Origin: ATZT02 sp038124905
GTDB taxonomy: Bacteria > Actinomycetota > Actinomycetes > S36-B12 > UBA5976
Length of the DNA: 7,145 nucleotides
Direction of reading: 5' to 3'
NCBI GenBank assembly: GCA_038124905.1
Contig: JAYPCW010000057.1
Coordinates: 1-7,145 of the forward strand
Each line of letters begins with the position of its first letter. Position 1 is the first letter of the stretch. The position numbers and the translations under genes were made by a program. Shown here piece after piece: positions 1 through 5,416 of this stretch. The notes under the pieces were generated by a model. It was given only the letters and a program-made list of their open reading frames with translations. It did no database searches and was not told the DNA's origin.

Positions 1-735
1 TTGGTAATCGCACAAACCTTGACTCGCGCTCCATGGGTTCGCCCAGTGCTACTAAGTGAAATTTTGAATCAAGAAGTCTCTAATGTTTTACGAAGCGAAT
101 ATCAATTTAGTGATCTTGACCTTGCTAAAGAATTGCCTAGTGAACATATAAATGAAATTAGAACTGGCCAAAAATTACTTTCAGAATTAGCGGCAATCTA
201 TTCAGATCAAGCACCCATTGATGGATATGCCAAAGCAATTCTGCAATCAAGTTCCAATTCTTTTAGGGCAAACCGAAGAGAACGTGAAAATTACACAAGT
301 AGCATCATTGATTCTTTAACAGAAAATAAATCAAAGGTGCAAATTTTGGCACAAGGCTCTGTTGTTTTACCAGGTGAAGAAGGGTCTATCCCAATAACAA
401 TTGCTAACGATTTAGATCAAAGAATTTTAGTTCGGCTTGCCGCTACCAGTAATCCTGAAATTCGTTTTAGTGCTGAAGATTTAGGTTTGATTGAAATTGA
501 GCCTGGTGCTAAAAAAGGCTTAACTTTAGAATCAAAAGTTGTTGGATCAGGTGTTATTGATGTCGAATTGCAGCTATTAACTCCCGTGGGAGATAACTTT
601 GGTGAGCCAGTAATTATTTCAGTTCAATCGGCGGCATACAGTCAAGTGGCAACCTGGATTGCTGGCGTCGCGTTTATTGCTTTAATTTTGTTATCAATTA
701 ATTCATTTAGAAAACGACGTAAAGAAAATGTCTGA
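1..735 (+). CDS. DUF6049-type membrane-anchored protein, C-terminal part (5' end outside window)
   Basis: This is the last roughly 244 codons of a larger protein. The frame is open from base 1 and the TTG there is most likely an internal Leu codon, because family members are usually well over 500 residues. Visible parts, numbered from base 1: a mixed helical region (about 1-110), a beta-rich stretch resembling an Ig or NEW3-like domain (about 113-208), one hydrophobic transmembrane segment (about 216-234), and a short basic cytoplasmic tail (FRKRRKENV). This C-terminal anchor with a basic tail, immediately upstream of murJ, is the typical arrangement of actinobacterial DUF6049 proteins. The topology implies that the bulk of the protein lies outside the membrane. 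The stop codon overlaps the murJ start by 8 bases, so the two are probably co-transcribed and translationally coupled. Its biochemical role is unknown; a link to cell-wall export is inferred from position only. The family call rests on architecture and synteny. Confidence 0.75.
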   Translation: MVIAQTLTRAPWVRPVLLSEILNQEVSNVLRSEYQFSDLDLAKELPSEHINEIRTGQKLLSELAAIYSDQAPIDGYAKAILQSSSNSFRANRRERENYTSSIIDSLTENKSKVQILAQGSVVLPGEEGSIPITIANDLDQRILVRLAATSNPEIRFSAEDLGLIEIEPGAKKGLTLESKVVGSGVIDVELQLLTPVGDNFGEPVIISVQSAAYSQVATWIAGVAFIALILLSINSFRKRRKENV

Positions 736-2320
736 ATCTAAAATAATTAAAAATAGTGCCTACATGGCGTTTGGCACAATAATTTCGCGCGTCACAGGGG
801 TGGTTCGATCGGCAGCGATAATTGCTGCCATTGGATTTGGTCCTTTTGCTGATGCTTACTCGATTGCTAATTCCCTACCTACAATTATTTATATTGTAAT
901 TATTGGTGGGGCAATAAATAGTATTTTTGTTCCACAGTTAGTTAAGCATCAAAAAAGCGATCTAGACGAAGGTAAATCTTTTTCAGATAAACTTCTGACT
1001 TTTGTCATTATTATTTTGTTGTCATTGAGCGCTATTGCGGTTTTGTTGGCGCCTTTAATTATTAAAGTCTATTCACCTGAAAACTGGACTCAAGAAAATT
1101 TTGAAGTCTCGGTTTTATTCGCTAGATTTCTTTTACCTCAAATATTTTTTTATGGCTTATTTGCAGTTCTTCAACAAGTGCTCAATTCTCGAGGTCACTT
1201 TGCAATACCCATGTATGCACCTATCGCAAACAACTTAGTCGTGACAGTCACAGCTTTATTATTTCTAAATGTTGTAGTTAATCCGCCTGTCGCAGGTTTT
1301 GTTTCAACCTCAGCTATTTATCTTTTAGCTGTGGGAACCACTCTTGGGATCGCTGTGCAAGCTTTGGTTTTAATCCCAGTGCTAAAAAAGGTTAATTATC
1401 AATTTAAATTCAATTTTGCGTTTAAAAACTCTGGCCTAGGTTTAGCTAGTAAGTTAGCAATTTGGACTTTTGGTTATGTAATTGTTAATCAATTAACTTA
1501 TGTTTTGATTACTAGATTGGCTGCGGGGGCAAATGTTAGCCAGTCAGACATTGGGTTTACTGCTTATCAAAATGCCTACTTAATATTTATGTTGCCACAT
1601 TCAATCATTGCAGTTTCTTTAGTCACGGCACTGCTTCCTAGATTTAGTAATCTAGCAACCGAACAAAGCAAAAATGAATTAGTTCTTGAAATAAAGCGCT
1701 CAATAAATACGCTACTCTTTCTGCTCTTACCAATTGCTGCACTTTTAGCAAGTTTGGCGCCAAGTGCTACTGCAATTTTATTTGCCAGGGGTAGCGCTAG
1801 TTTAGAAAATTCAATCAGCACCGGGTTTGTTTTAAGTGCATTTTTAATTGGCTTGGTTCCATTTTCGATTTTTTATTTGTTGCTAAGAGGTTTTTATGCG
1901 CTTGATGATACAAAAACTCCATTTATTTTCAATATTTTTTTGAATTTAATTCACATAACTACGGCAGTATTGCTCTACAACAGTTTAACTGGCAATAACC
2001 GAATTGTAGGCCTTGCTATAAGCCTAGTTATTTCATATTTGCTAATTACGCCTGTCATGTACTTCTGGCTAATGAAAAAAATAGCAGTAAAAAATAAATC
2101 TAATTTAGGAATTATTAAAATTATTCTTAGCGCCTTAATTTTAGTCTTAAGTTTGTCTGTTTTTAATTACTTTTATGCTTTTTATTTACCTGATACAAGC
2201 TTTGTGAATAACATATTTAATATACTATTGGTGGGCATTTTTGGTACATTTGTTTATTTATTCTTTAGTTTTATTTTGAGAGTAAATGAATTAAGATATT
2301 TATCTAGACTTTTTAAGTAA
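728..2320 (+). CDS. murJ: Lipid II flippase MurJ (MviN family)
   Basis: MurJ moves lipid-linked peptidoglycan precursor (lipid II) from the inner to the outer face of the cytoplasmic membrane. The 530-residue product is almost entirely hydrophobic and I count about 14 membrane segments, roughly at 10-34, 44-66, 87-113, 128-148, 160-182, 190-217, 240-265, 280-303, 325-350, 364-388, 398-418, 426-449, 459-485 and 494-516, the number expected for MOP-superfamily MurJ. Family motifs include SRVTGVVR (20-27) in the first helix, the ADAYSIANSLP region (41-51) followed by a Gly-Gly turn and FVPQL, the LNSRGHFAIPMYAP segment (152-165), and MLPHSIIAVSLVTALLPRFS (288-307). The ATG at 728 overlaps the upstream stop and has only a weak purine-rich ribosome site (AAAGAAA), which suits translational coupling. 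The length matches a transporter core alone: there is no cytoplasmic pseudokinase or extracellular domain as in the much longer mycobacterial protein. The 3' end is strongly AT-rich but still in frame. Confidence 0.95.
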   Translation: MSESKIIKNSAYMAFGTIISRVTGVVRSAAIIAAIGFGPFADAYSIANSLPTIIYIVIIGGAINSIFVPQLVKHQKSDLDEGKSFSDKLLTFVIIILLSLSAIAVLLAPLIIKVYSPENWTQENFEVSVLFARFLLPQIFFYGLFAVLQQVLNSRGHFAIPMYAPIANNLVVTVTALLFLNVVVNPPVAGFVSTSAIYLLAVGTTLGIAVQALVLIPVLKKVNYQFKFNFAFKNSGLGLASKLAIWTFGYVIVNQLTYVLITRLAAGANVSQSDIGFTAYQNAYLIFMLPHSIIAVSLVTALLPRFSNLATEQSKNELVLEIKRSINTLLFLLLPIAALLASLAPSATAILFARGSASLENSISTGFVLSAFLIGLVPFSIFYLLLRGFYALDDTKTPFIFNIFLNLIHITTAVLLYNSLTGNNRIVGLAISLVISYLLITPVMYFWLMKKIAVKNKSNLGIIKIILSALILVLSLSVFNYFYAFYLPDTSFVNNIFNILLVGIFGTFVYLFFSFILRVNELRYLSRLFK

Positions 2321-2334
2321 TACCTACTTAGCAT
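2305..2334 (+). promoter_or_regulatory. Possible promoter for leaderless sigM transcript
   Basis: TAGCAT at 2329-2334 matches the TANNNT form of a -10 box (4 of 6 to TATAAT). It ends 6 bases before the ATG at 2341, so initiation at normal distance would fall on the start codon itself. TAGACT at 2305-2310 matches 4 of 6 bases of TTGACA with an 18-base spacer, and lies in the last codons of murJ. No Shine-Dalgarno-like sequence precedes the ATG, which fits a leaderless mRNA, a common mode in Actinobacteria. In AT-rich DNA such boxes also arise by chance. Confidence 0.35.
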
Positions 2335-2340
2335 TTAAAT

Positions 2341-2913
2341 ATGCTAAAAGAGATTGGTTTAGAAAAACTTTCAGATGAGAAATTAATGGAAGTTTTTCAA
2401 CATGGCGACACAGAAGCCTTTGGTTTTTTATTCCTAAGACATAAGCCTAAATTAATTTCTATTGCGCTTACCTACATGAGAAACCTGCCTGATGCTGAAG
2501 ATGTGGTGCAAGCGGCATTTTTATCTGCAATGCGAGGTGCTGGTAATTTTGAATATAAATCTCAAGTTTCAACTTGGTTGGTAAGAATAGTAATTAATAA
2601 TTGTTTAACTACCTTAAATAAACTTAAGAAACGGCCTTTAGCCATTAGTTATGAATCAGCACTTTCTGAGCTTGAAGAACTTTTTGAAGCTAATGATCCA
2701 TTTTTAGAAGTCGAGTTATCGCAAGCGTTAAAAAACTTACCTATTGCCGAAAAAAGAGCACTGTTATTAATGCAGTTTTTTGGATTCTCGGCGAAAGAGT
2801 TGGCAGTTATAGAAAAGTGCAATGTGAGCACTATCAAATCACGGTGCTTTAGAGCAAAAAGCAAAATAAGAAATGATCAAGTATTTAAAGACAAGTTGTT
2901 TACGTCACATTAG
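2341..2913 (+). CDS. sigM: ECF-type RNA polymerase sigma factor, SigM-like
   Basis: This group IV (extracytoplasmic function) sigma factor directs RNA polymerase to a stress regulon. The 190-residue protein has the two-domain layout of the family. Region sigma2 covers about 25-97, with the core-binding DAEDVVQAAFL motif (51-61) and the promoter-melting STWLVRIVINN segment (77-87). An acidic linker spans about 105-127. Region sigma4 covers about 125-180, with a helix-turn-helix (about 149-172) whose recognition helix contains VSTIKSRCFRAK. The protein ends soon after sigma4, so no anti-sigma domain is fused to it. The SigM name comes from its place between murJ and trxB-trxA, as in Streptomyces and Mycobacterium. 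No anti-sigma gene follows: only 64 bases separate it from trxB. The ATG at 2341 keeps the usual LSDEKLMEVFQ-GD start of ECF proteins but has no visible ribosome site; Met16 (base 2386) is a possible later start that would remove part of that segment. Confidence 0.9.
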   Translation: MLKEIGLEKLSDEKLMEVFQHGDTEAFGFLFLRHKPKLISIALTYMRNLPDAEDVVQAAFLSAMRGAGNFEYKSQVSTWLVRIVINNCLTTLNKLKKRPLAISYESALSELEELFEANDPFLEVELSQALKNLPIAEKRALLLMQFFGFSAKELAVIEKCNVSTIKSRCFRAKSKIRNDQVFKDKLFTSH

Positions 2914-2970
2914 CGTGGACTCTTAGCCTCTTGGGTAGAGAGCGCCTAAACTTTAAGTTGAGTAATTTTT

Positions 2971-2976
2971 AGAAAG
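2971..2976 (+). promoter_or_regulatory. Ribosome-binding-site-like AGAAAG before trxB
   Basis: AGAAAG lies only 1 base before the GTG at 2978 but 10 bases before the in-frame TTG at 2987. An identical hexamer stands exactly 10 bases before the GTG of the aminotransferase gene (5401-5406 to 5417). The spacing therefore favours TTG 2987 as the real trxB start, which would shorten the protein by three residues to an MSKVNPVIVIGSG beginning. The motif is a weak match to the anti-Shine-Dalgarno partner. Confidence 0.4.
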
Positions 2977-2977
2977 C

Positions 2978-3940
2978 GTGAATATTTTGTCGAAAGTTAA
3001 TCCAGTAATTGTTATTGGTTCAGGCCCTGCAGGTTATACAGCTGCGCTTTACACTGCTCGTGCTCAGTTGGCGCCAATTTGTTTTGAAGGGTCAGTCACC
3101 GCTGGTGGTGCTTTGATGAATACAACTGAAGTTGAAAATTATCCGGGATTTAAAGACGGAATTATGGGTCCAAATTTAATGGAAGAAATGAGAGCGCAAG
3201 CTGAAAGATTTGGAACCAAATTTATAACTGACGATATAGTCAAAATGGACTTAACTTCAGAAATCAAAACTGTTGTAGATGGTGCTGGCAATGAATACCG
3301 GGCTAAAGCTGTAATTTTGGCAACTGGTTCTGGTTATAAAAAATTGAATGTAGAAAAAGAAGATCTGCTCTCAGGTCGAGGGGTTTCATATTGCGCGACT
3401 TGTGATGGTTTCTTCTTTAAAGAGCAAGTCATTGCCGTAGTTGGTGGCGGGGATTCTGCTATGGAAGAAGCTACCTTTCTAACAAGATTTGCCTCAAAGG
3501 TTTATGTAATTCATCGTCGTGATCAACTTCGCGCAAGCAAAATCATGCAGCAAAGAGCTTTTGATGATCCAAAAATTGAATTTATTTTTAACTCTGAAGT
3601 AGTTAGCATCTTGGGTGATGAGAAGGTATCTGGCGCGAGAATCAGAAACACTCAAACTAATGAAGAGCGCGATTTAGCTCTTACTGGTTTGTTTGTTGCT
3701 ATCGGACACGACCCCAGAAGTGAGTTAGTTAAAGGTCAAGTCGATTTAGATGAAAATGGTTATATAGTTACTAAGCCAGATACTAGTTTGACCAACTTGA
3801 CAGGAGTTTTTGCTTGTGGCGATGTGGTCGACCATGTTTATCGACAAGCAATTACCGCAGCTGGCTCGGGTTGTAAAGCTGCGTTAGATGCAGAAAGATG
3901 GCTTGCTAGCCAAGGAATTTTTTCAGCGGAAGGGAATTAA
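2978..3940 (+). CDS. trxB: Thioredoxin-disulfide reductase
   Basis: This cytoplasmic FAD enzyme uses NADPH to reduce oxidised thioredoxin. The 320-residue length is typical of the bacterial low-molecular-weight class. Visible motifs, numbered from GTG 2978: the FAD dinucleotide fold GSGPAGYTAA (14-23); the TTEVENYPGF region (49-58); the redox-active CATC disulfide at Cys139 and Cys142; the NADPH-binding VGGGDSAMEEA (155-165); HRRDQLRAS (179-187), whose arginines bind the NADPH 2'-phosphate; and the C-terminal FAD segment FACGDVVDHVYRQAITAAG (278-296). All key residues are intact. The start is either GTG 2978 or TTG 2987; the ribosome-site spacing favours TTG. The stop codon is 2 bases before the trxA start, so reductase and substrate are made from one transcript. 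Upstream, a 64-base gap separates it from sigM, where I could not find a convincing promoter, so co-transcription with sigM is possible. Confidence 0.97.
   Translation: MNILSKVNPVIVIGSGPAGYTAALYTARAQLAPICFEGSVTAGGALMNTTEVENYPGFKDGIMGPNLMEEMRAQAERFGTKFITDDIVKMDLTSEIKTVVDGAGNEYRAKAVILATGSGYKKLNVEKEDLLSGRGVSYCATCDGFFFKEQVIAVVGGGDSAMEEATFLTRFASKVYVIHRRDQLRASKIMQQRAFDDPKIEFIFNSEVVSILGDEKVSGARIRNTQTNEERDLALTGLFVAIGHDPRSELVKGQVDLDENGYIVTKPDTSLTNLTGVFACGDVVDHVYRQAITAAGSGCKAALDAERWLASQGIFSAEGN
3930..3935 (+). promoter_or_regulatory. Shine-Dalgarno site of trxA
   Basis: AAGGGA lies inside the last codons of trxB, 7 bases before the trxA ATG at 3943. It is the clearest ribosome-binding site in the window and is consistent with high trxA expression independent of coupling to trxB. 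Confidence 0.7.
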
Positions 3941-3942
3941 TA

Positions 3943-4263
3943 ATGGCCACAGTTACTTTGACTGATGCAAATTTTGACAGCGAGATTAAGGGTTCGAACC
4001 TACCGATCTTGGTAGATTTCTGGGCTGAATGGTGTGGGCCATGCAAAATGGTTTCACCAATCTTGGAACAAATTGCTGAAGAAAATTCGGGAAAGATAGT
4101 AATTGCCAAGTTGAATGTAGATGAAAATCCTCGCACCGCTCAAGCACTCGGTATCACTTCGATCCCTACGATGAATGTTTATCAAGGTGGGCAGCTGGCC
4201 AAGACCATTGTTGGCGCTAAGCCAAAAGCAGCACTCTTAGCGGACCTGGCTAACTTTCTCTAA
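3943..4263 (+). CDS. trxA: Thioredoxin
   Basis: This small cytoplasmic dithiol carrier is reduced by TrxB and in turn reduces protein disulfides, for example in ribonucleotide reductase, methionine sulfoxide reductase and peroxiredoxins. The 106-residue protein is a complete single thioredoxin fold. It has the WCGPC active site (Cys31 and Cys34), the buried acidic Asp25 in VDFWAEW, the cis-proline Pro75 in ITSIPT, and the conserved FWAEWCGPCKM context. No signal peptide or membrane segment is present, so it is cytoplasmic rather than an envelope thioredoxin. The ATG at 3943 has a good ribosome site. It follows trxB by 2 bases and precedes cwlM by 24 bases. Confidence 0.97.
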   Translation: MATVTLTDANFDSEIKGSNLPILVDFWAEWCGPCKMVSPILEQIAEENSGKIVIAKLNVDENPRTAQALGITSIPTMNVYQGGQLAKTIVGAKPKAALLADLANFL

Positions 4264-4285
4264 AGCCTGAAGGCTAATTTGCCTT
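4264..4285 (+). other. Two mutually exclusive short hairpins in the trxA-cwlM gap
   Basis: AGCC (4264-4267) can pair with GGCT (4272-4275) around a TGAA loop. Alternatively AAGGC (4270-4274) can pair with GCCTT (4281-4285) around TAATTT. The two share bases and cannot form together. The second would bury GAAGG (4269-4273), the only ribosome-site-like sequence before the cwlM GTG at 4288. There is no following U-tract, so this does not look like a rho-independent terminator. The stems are only 4-5 pairs and a regulatory role is inference. Confidence 0.3.
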
Positions 4286-4287
4286 AA

Positions 4288-5367
4288 GTGAACTCAACTT
4301 TTACCTTAATTCGCCTTGGCTCTAAGGGCTCAGAGGTTGCTGAAGTTTGTGATTGGTTAGTTCGAATTGGTTTATTAAACAAAAGTCAAAATCATTTTGA
4401 TGAGGTTGTTGAATTTGCAATTAGAAAATTCCAACAAGACAAAGGCTTATCTGTTGATGGGATTGTTGGGCCTGAAACTTTTAGGCGCTTAGAAGAAGCT
4501 CGATGGCACTTAGGTGATCGGGTTTTAATCTATACACCAGGGCATTTGATTCATGGTGATGATGTTGCTTCGCTTCAAAGAAAATTAAATGATTTAGGTT
4601 TTGACTCTGGAAGAGTTGATGGAATTTTTGGTATTAATACCTTTAAAGCTCTCAAAGAACTTCAAAAAGGTTTGGGGTTAAATCCAGATGGAGTTTGTGG
4701 CCTAGAAGTTTTTAAATCTTTTGAGAGATTAGCTAGAGCGGTTACTGGTGGTGGGCCAGAGATGATGCGAGATTCACTGAAACACGAATTCAAAAAAACT
4801 GGAATTGCAAACAAGGTAATTCTGATTGATCCCGGTCATGGTGGGTCAGACTTAGGTGTTATTGATTTTGAAGTTAACGAAGCAGAGATTGTTCTAGATA
4901 TTGCTGAAAGACTAGAGGGAATGCTAGGTGCGCTAGGAACCACAACTTTGCTTAGTCGAACTGAAGAATATTCGGATGAAATTGAGCGAGCCCGCTATGC
5001 AAATGAGGCCGATGTAGATTTGGTTGTGAGTTTGCATTTAGATGCACTTGAAAATAAATTGGCTAGAGGTTGTGCCGTTTTTTATTATGGTAACGAAAAT
5101 TTAGCAACTTCATCTCGAATAGGTGAAGAGCTAGCAAATTTAATGCAAAATAAATTAACAACAATCAAAGAGCTAGTTGATTTAGGTGTTCACCCAAAAA
5201 CTTGGGATTTATTGCGTTTAACAAGAATGCCGGCCGTCCGTATTGAGTTGGGGTATTTAAGTAACGAAGTTGATGCGCAGAACCTTAAGTCAAATACATT
5301 TCGAGACCAAGTGGCTTTAAAAATTAGTGAAGCGATCAAAGAGTTCTTTCAGCCCTCGGGTGACTGA
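4288..5367 (+). CDS. cwlM: CwlM-type N-acetylmuramoyl-L-alanine amidase-fold protein
   Basis: The 359-residue protein has two PG_binding_1 repeats (about 8-71 and 86-150, each with a VDGI.G..TF or comparable DG.xG motif) followed by an Amidase_3 domain (about 175-354). The zinc and catalytic residues of amidases appear intact: His184 in DPGHGG, Glu198 in NEAEIVLDIA, His250 in SLHLDA, and the catalytic Glu320 in RIELGYLSN. There is no signal peptide or membrane segment, so it should stay in the cytoplasm, as does mycobacterial CwlM, which regulates MurA and precursor synthesis rather than cutting the wall. The longer mycobacterial protein has a phosphorylated threonine-rich tail; here the protein ends at the amidase domain with PSGD, so that tail is missing. 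The GTG start is fixed by an in-frame TAA directly before it. The product could be a regulator, an active amidase, or both; the sequence does not decide. Confidence 0.88.
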   Translation: MNSTFTLIRLGSKGSEVAEVCDWLVRIGLLNKSQNHFDEVVEFAIRKFQQDKGLSVDGIVGPETFRRLEEARWHLGDRVLIYTPGHLIHGDDVASLQRKLNDLGFDSGRVDGIFGINTFKALKELQKGLGLNPDGVCGLEVFKSFERLARAVTGGGPEMMRDSLKHEFKKTGIANKVILIDPGHGGSDLGVIDFEVNEAEIVLDIAERLEGMLGALGTTTLLSRTEEYSDEIERARYANEADVDLVVSLHLDALENKLARGCAVFYYGNENLATSSRIGEELANLMQNKLTTIKELVDLGVHPKTWDLLRLTRMPAVRIELGYLSNEVDAQNLKSNTFRDQVALKISEAIKEFFQPSGD

Positions 5368-5386
5368 ATTCTCTAAAAGGTAGAAT
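5359..5386 (+). promoter_or_regulatory. Likely promoter of the aminotransferase-ddl unit
   Basis: TAGAAT (5381-5386) is a good actinobacterial -10 box (5 of 6 to TATAAT). GGTGAC (5359-5364), or GTGACT shifted by one base, serves as a poor -35 at 15-16 bases spacing. Transcription would start near 5393, giving a leader of about 24 bases with an AGAAAG ribosome site at 5401-5406. The -35 overlaps the end of cwlM. Confidence 0.45.
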
Positions 5387-5416
5387 GGAACACCTTAATT
5401 AGAAAGTTGATAACAG

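Noticed and set aside
1..735. TTG at base 1 as a true start codon
   Set aside because: The frame is open at the window edge, the protein lacks a signal peptide needed for its membrane-anchored topology, and the family is much longer; the gene is cut by the edge.
1576..1821. Antisense open frame of 81 codons opposite murJ
   Set aside because: It is the reverse-strand shadow of conserved membrane helices of murJ, with no family resemblance and no ribosome site that I could see.
2649..2864. Antisense open frame of 71 codons opposite sigM
   Set aside because: It covers the conserved sigma4 region on the other strand and has a low-complexity Ser-rich end; best explained as a shadow.
2931..2959. 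TTGGGT and TAAGTT at 17-base spacing as a trxB promoter
   Set aside because: Each box matches only 3 of 6 consensus bases, which is expected by chance in AT-rich DNA.
3906..4136. Antisense open frame of 76 codons across the trxB-trxA junction
   Set aside because: It lies opposite the conserved thioredoxin active site and trxB end; both + strand genes are certain, so this is a shadow.
5348..5368. Hairpin TTCAG...CTGAA around the cwlM stop as a terminator
   Set aside because: The stem needs a 3-base bulge, has few GC pairs and is not followed by a T-run. A likely promoter overlaps it, so it is not called a terminator.
5387..5408. GGAAC followed by GTT as an ECF (SigM-type) promoter before the aminotransferase
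   Set aside because: The spacing is 14 bases, shorter than the usual 16-18, and the -10 part is only three bases of weak match. The TAGAAT box just upstream explains expression better.
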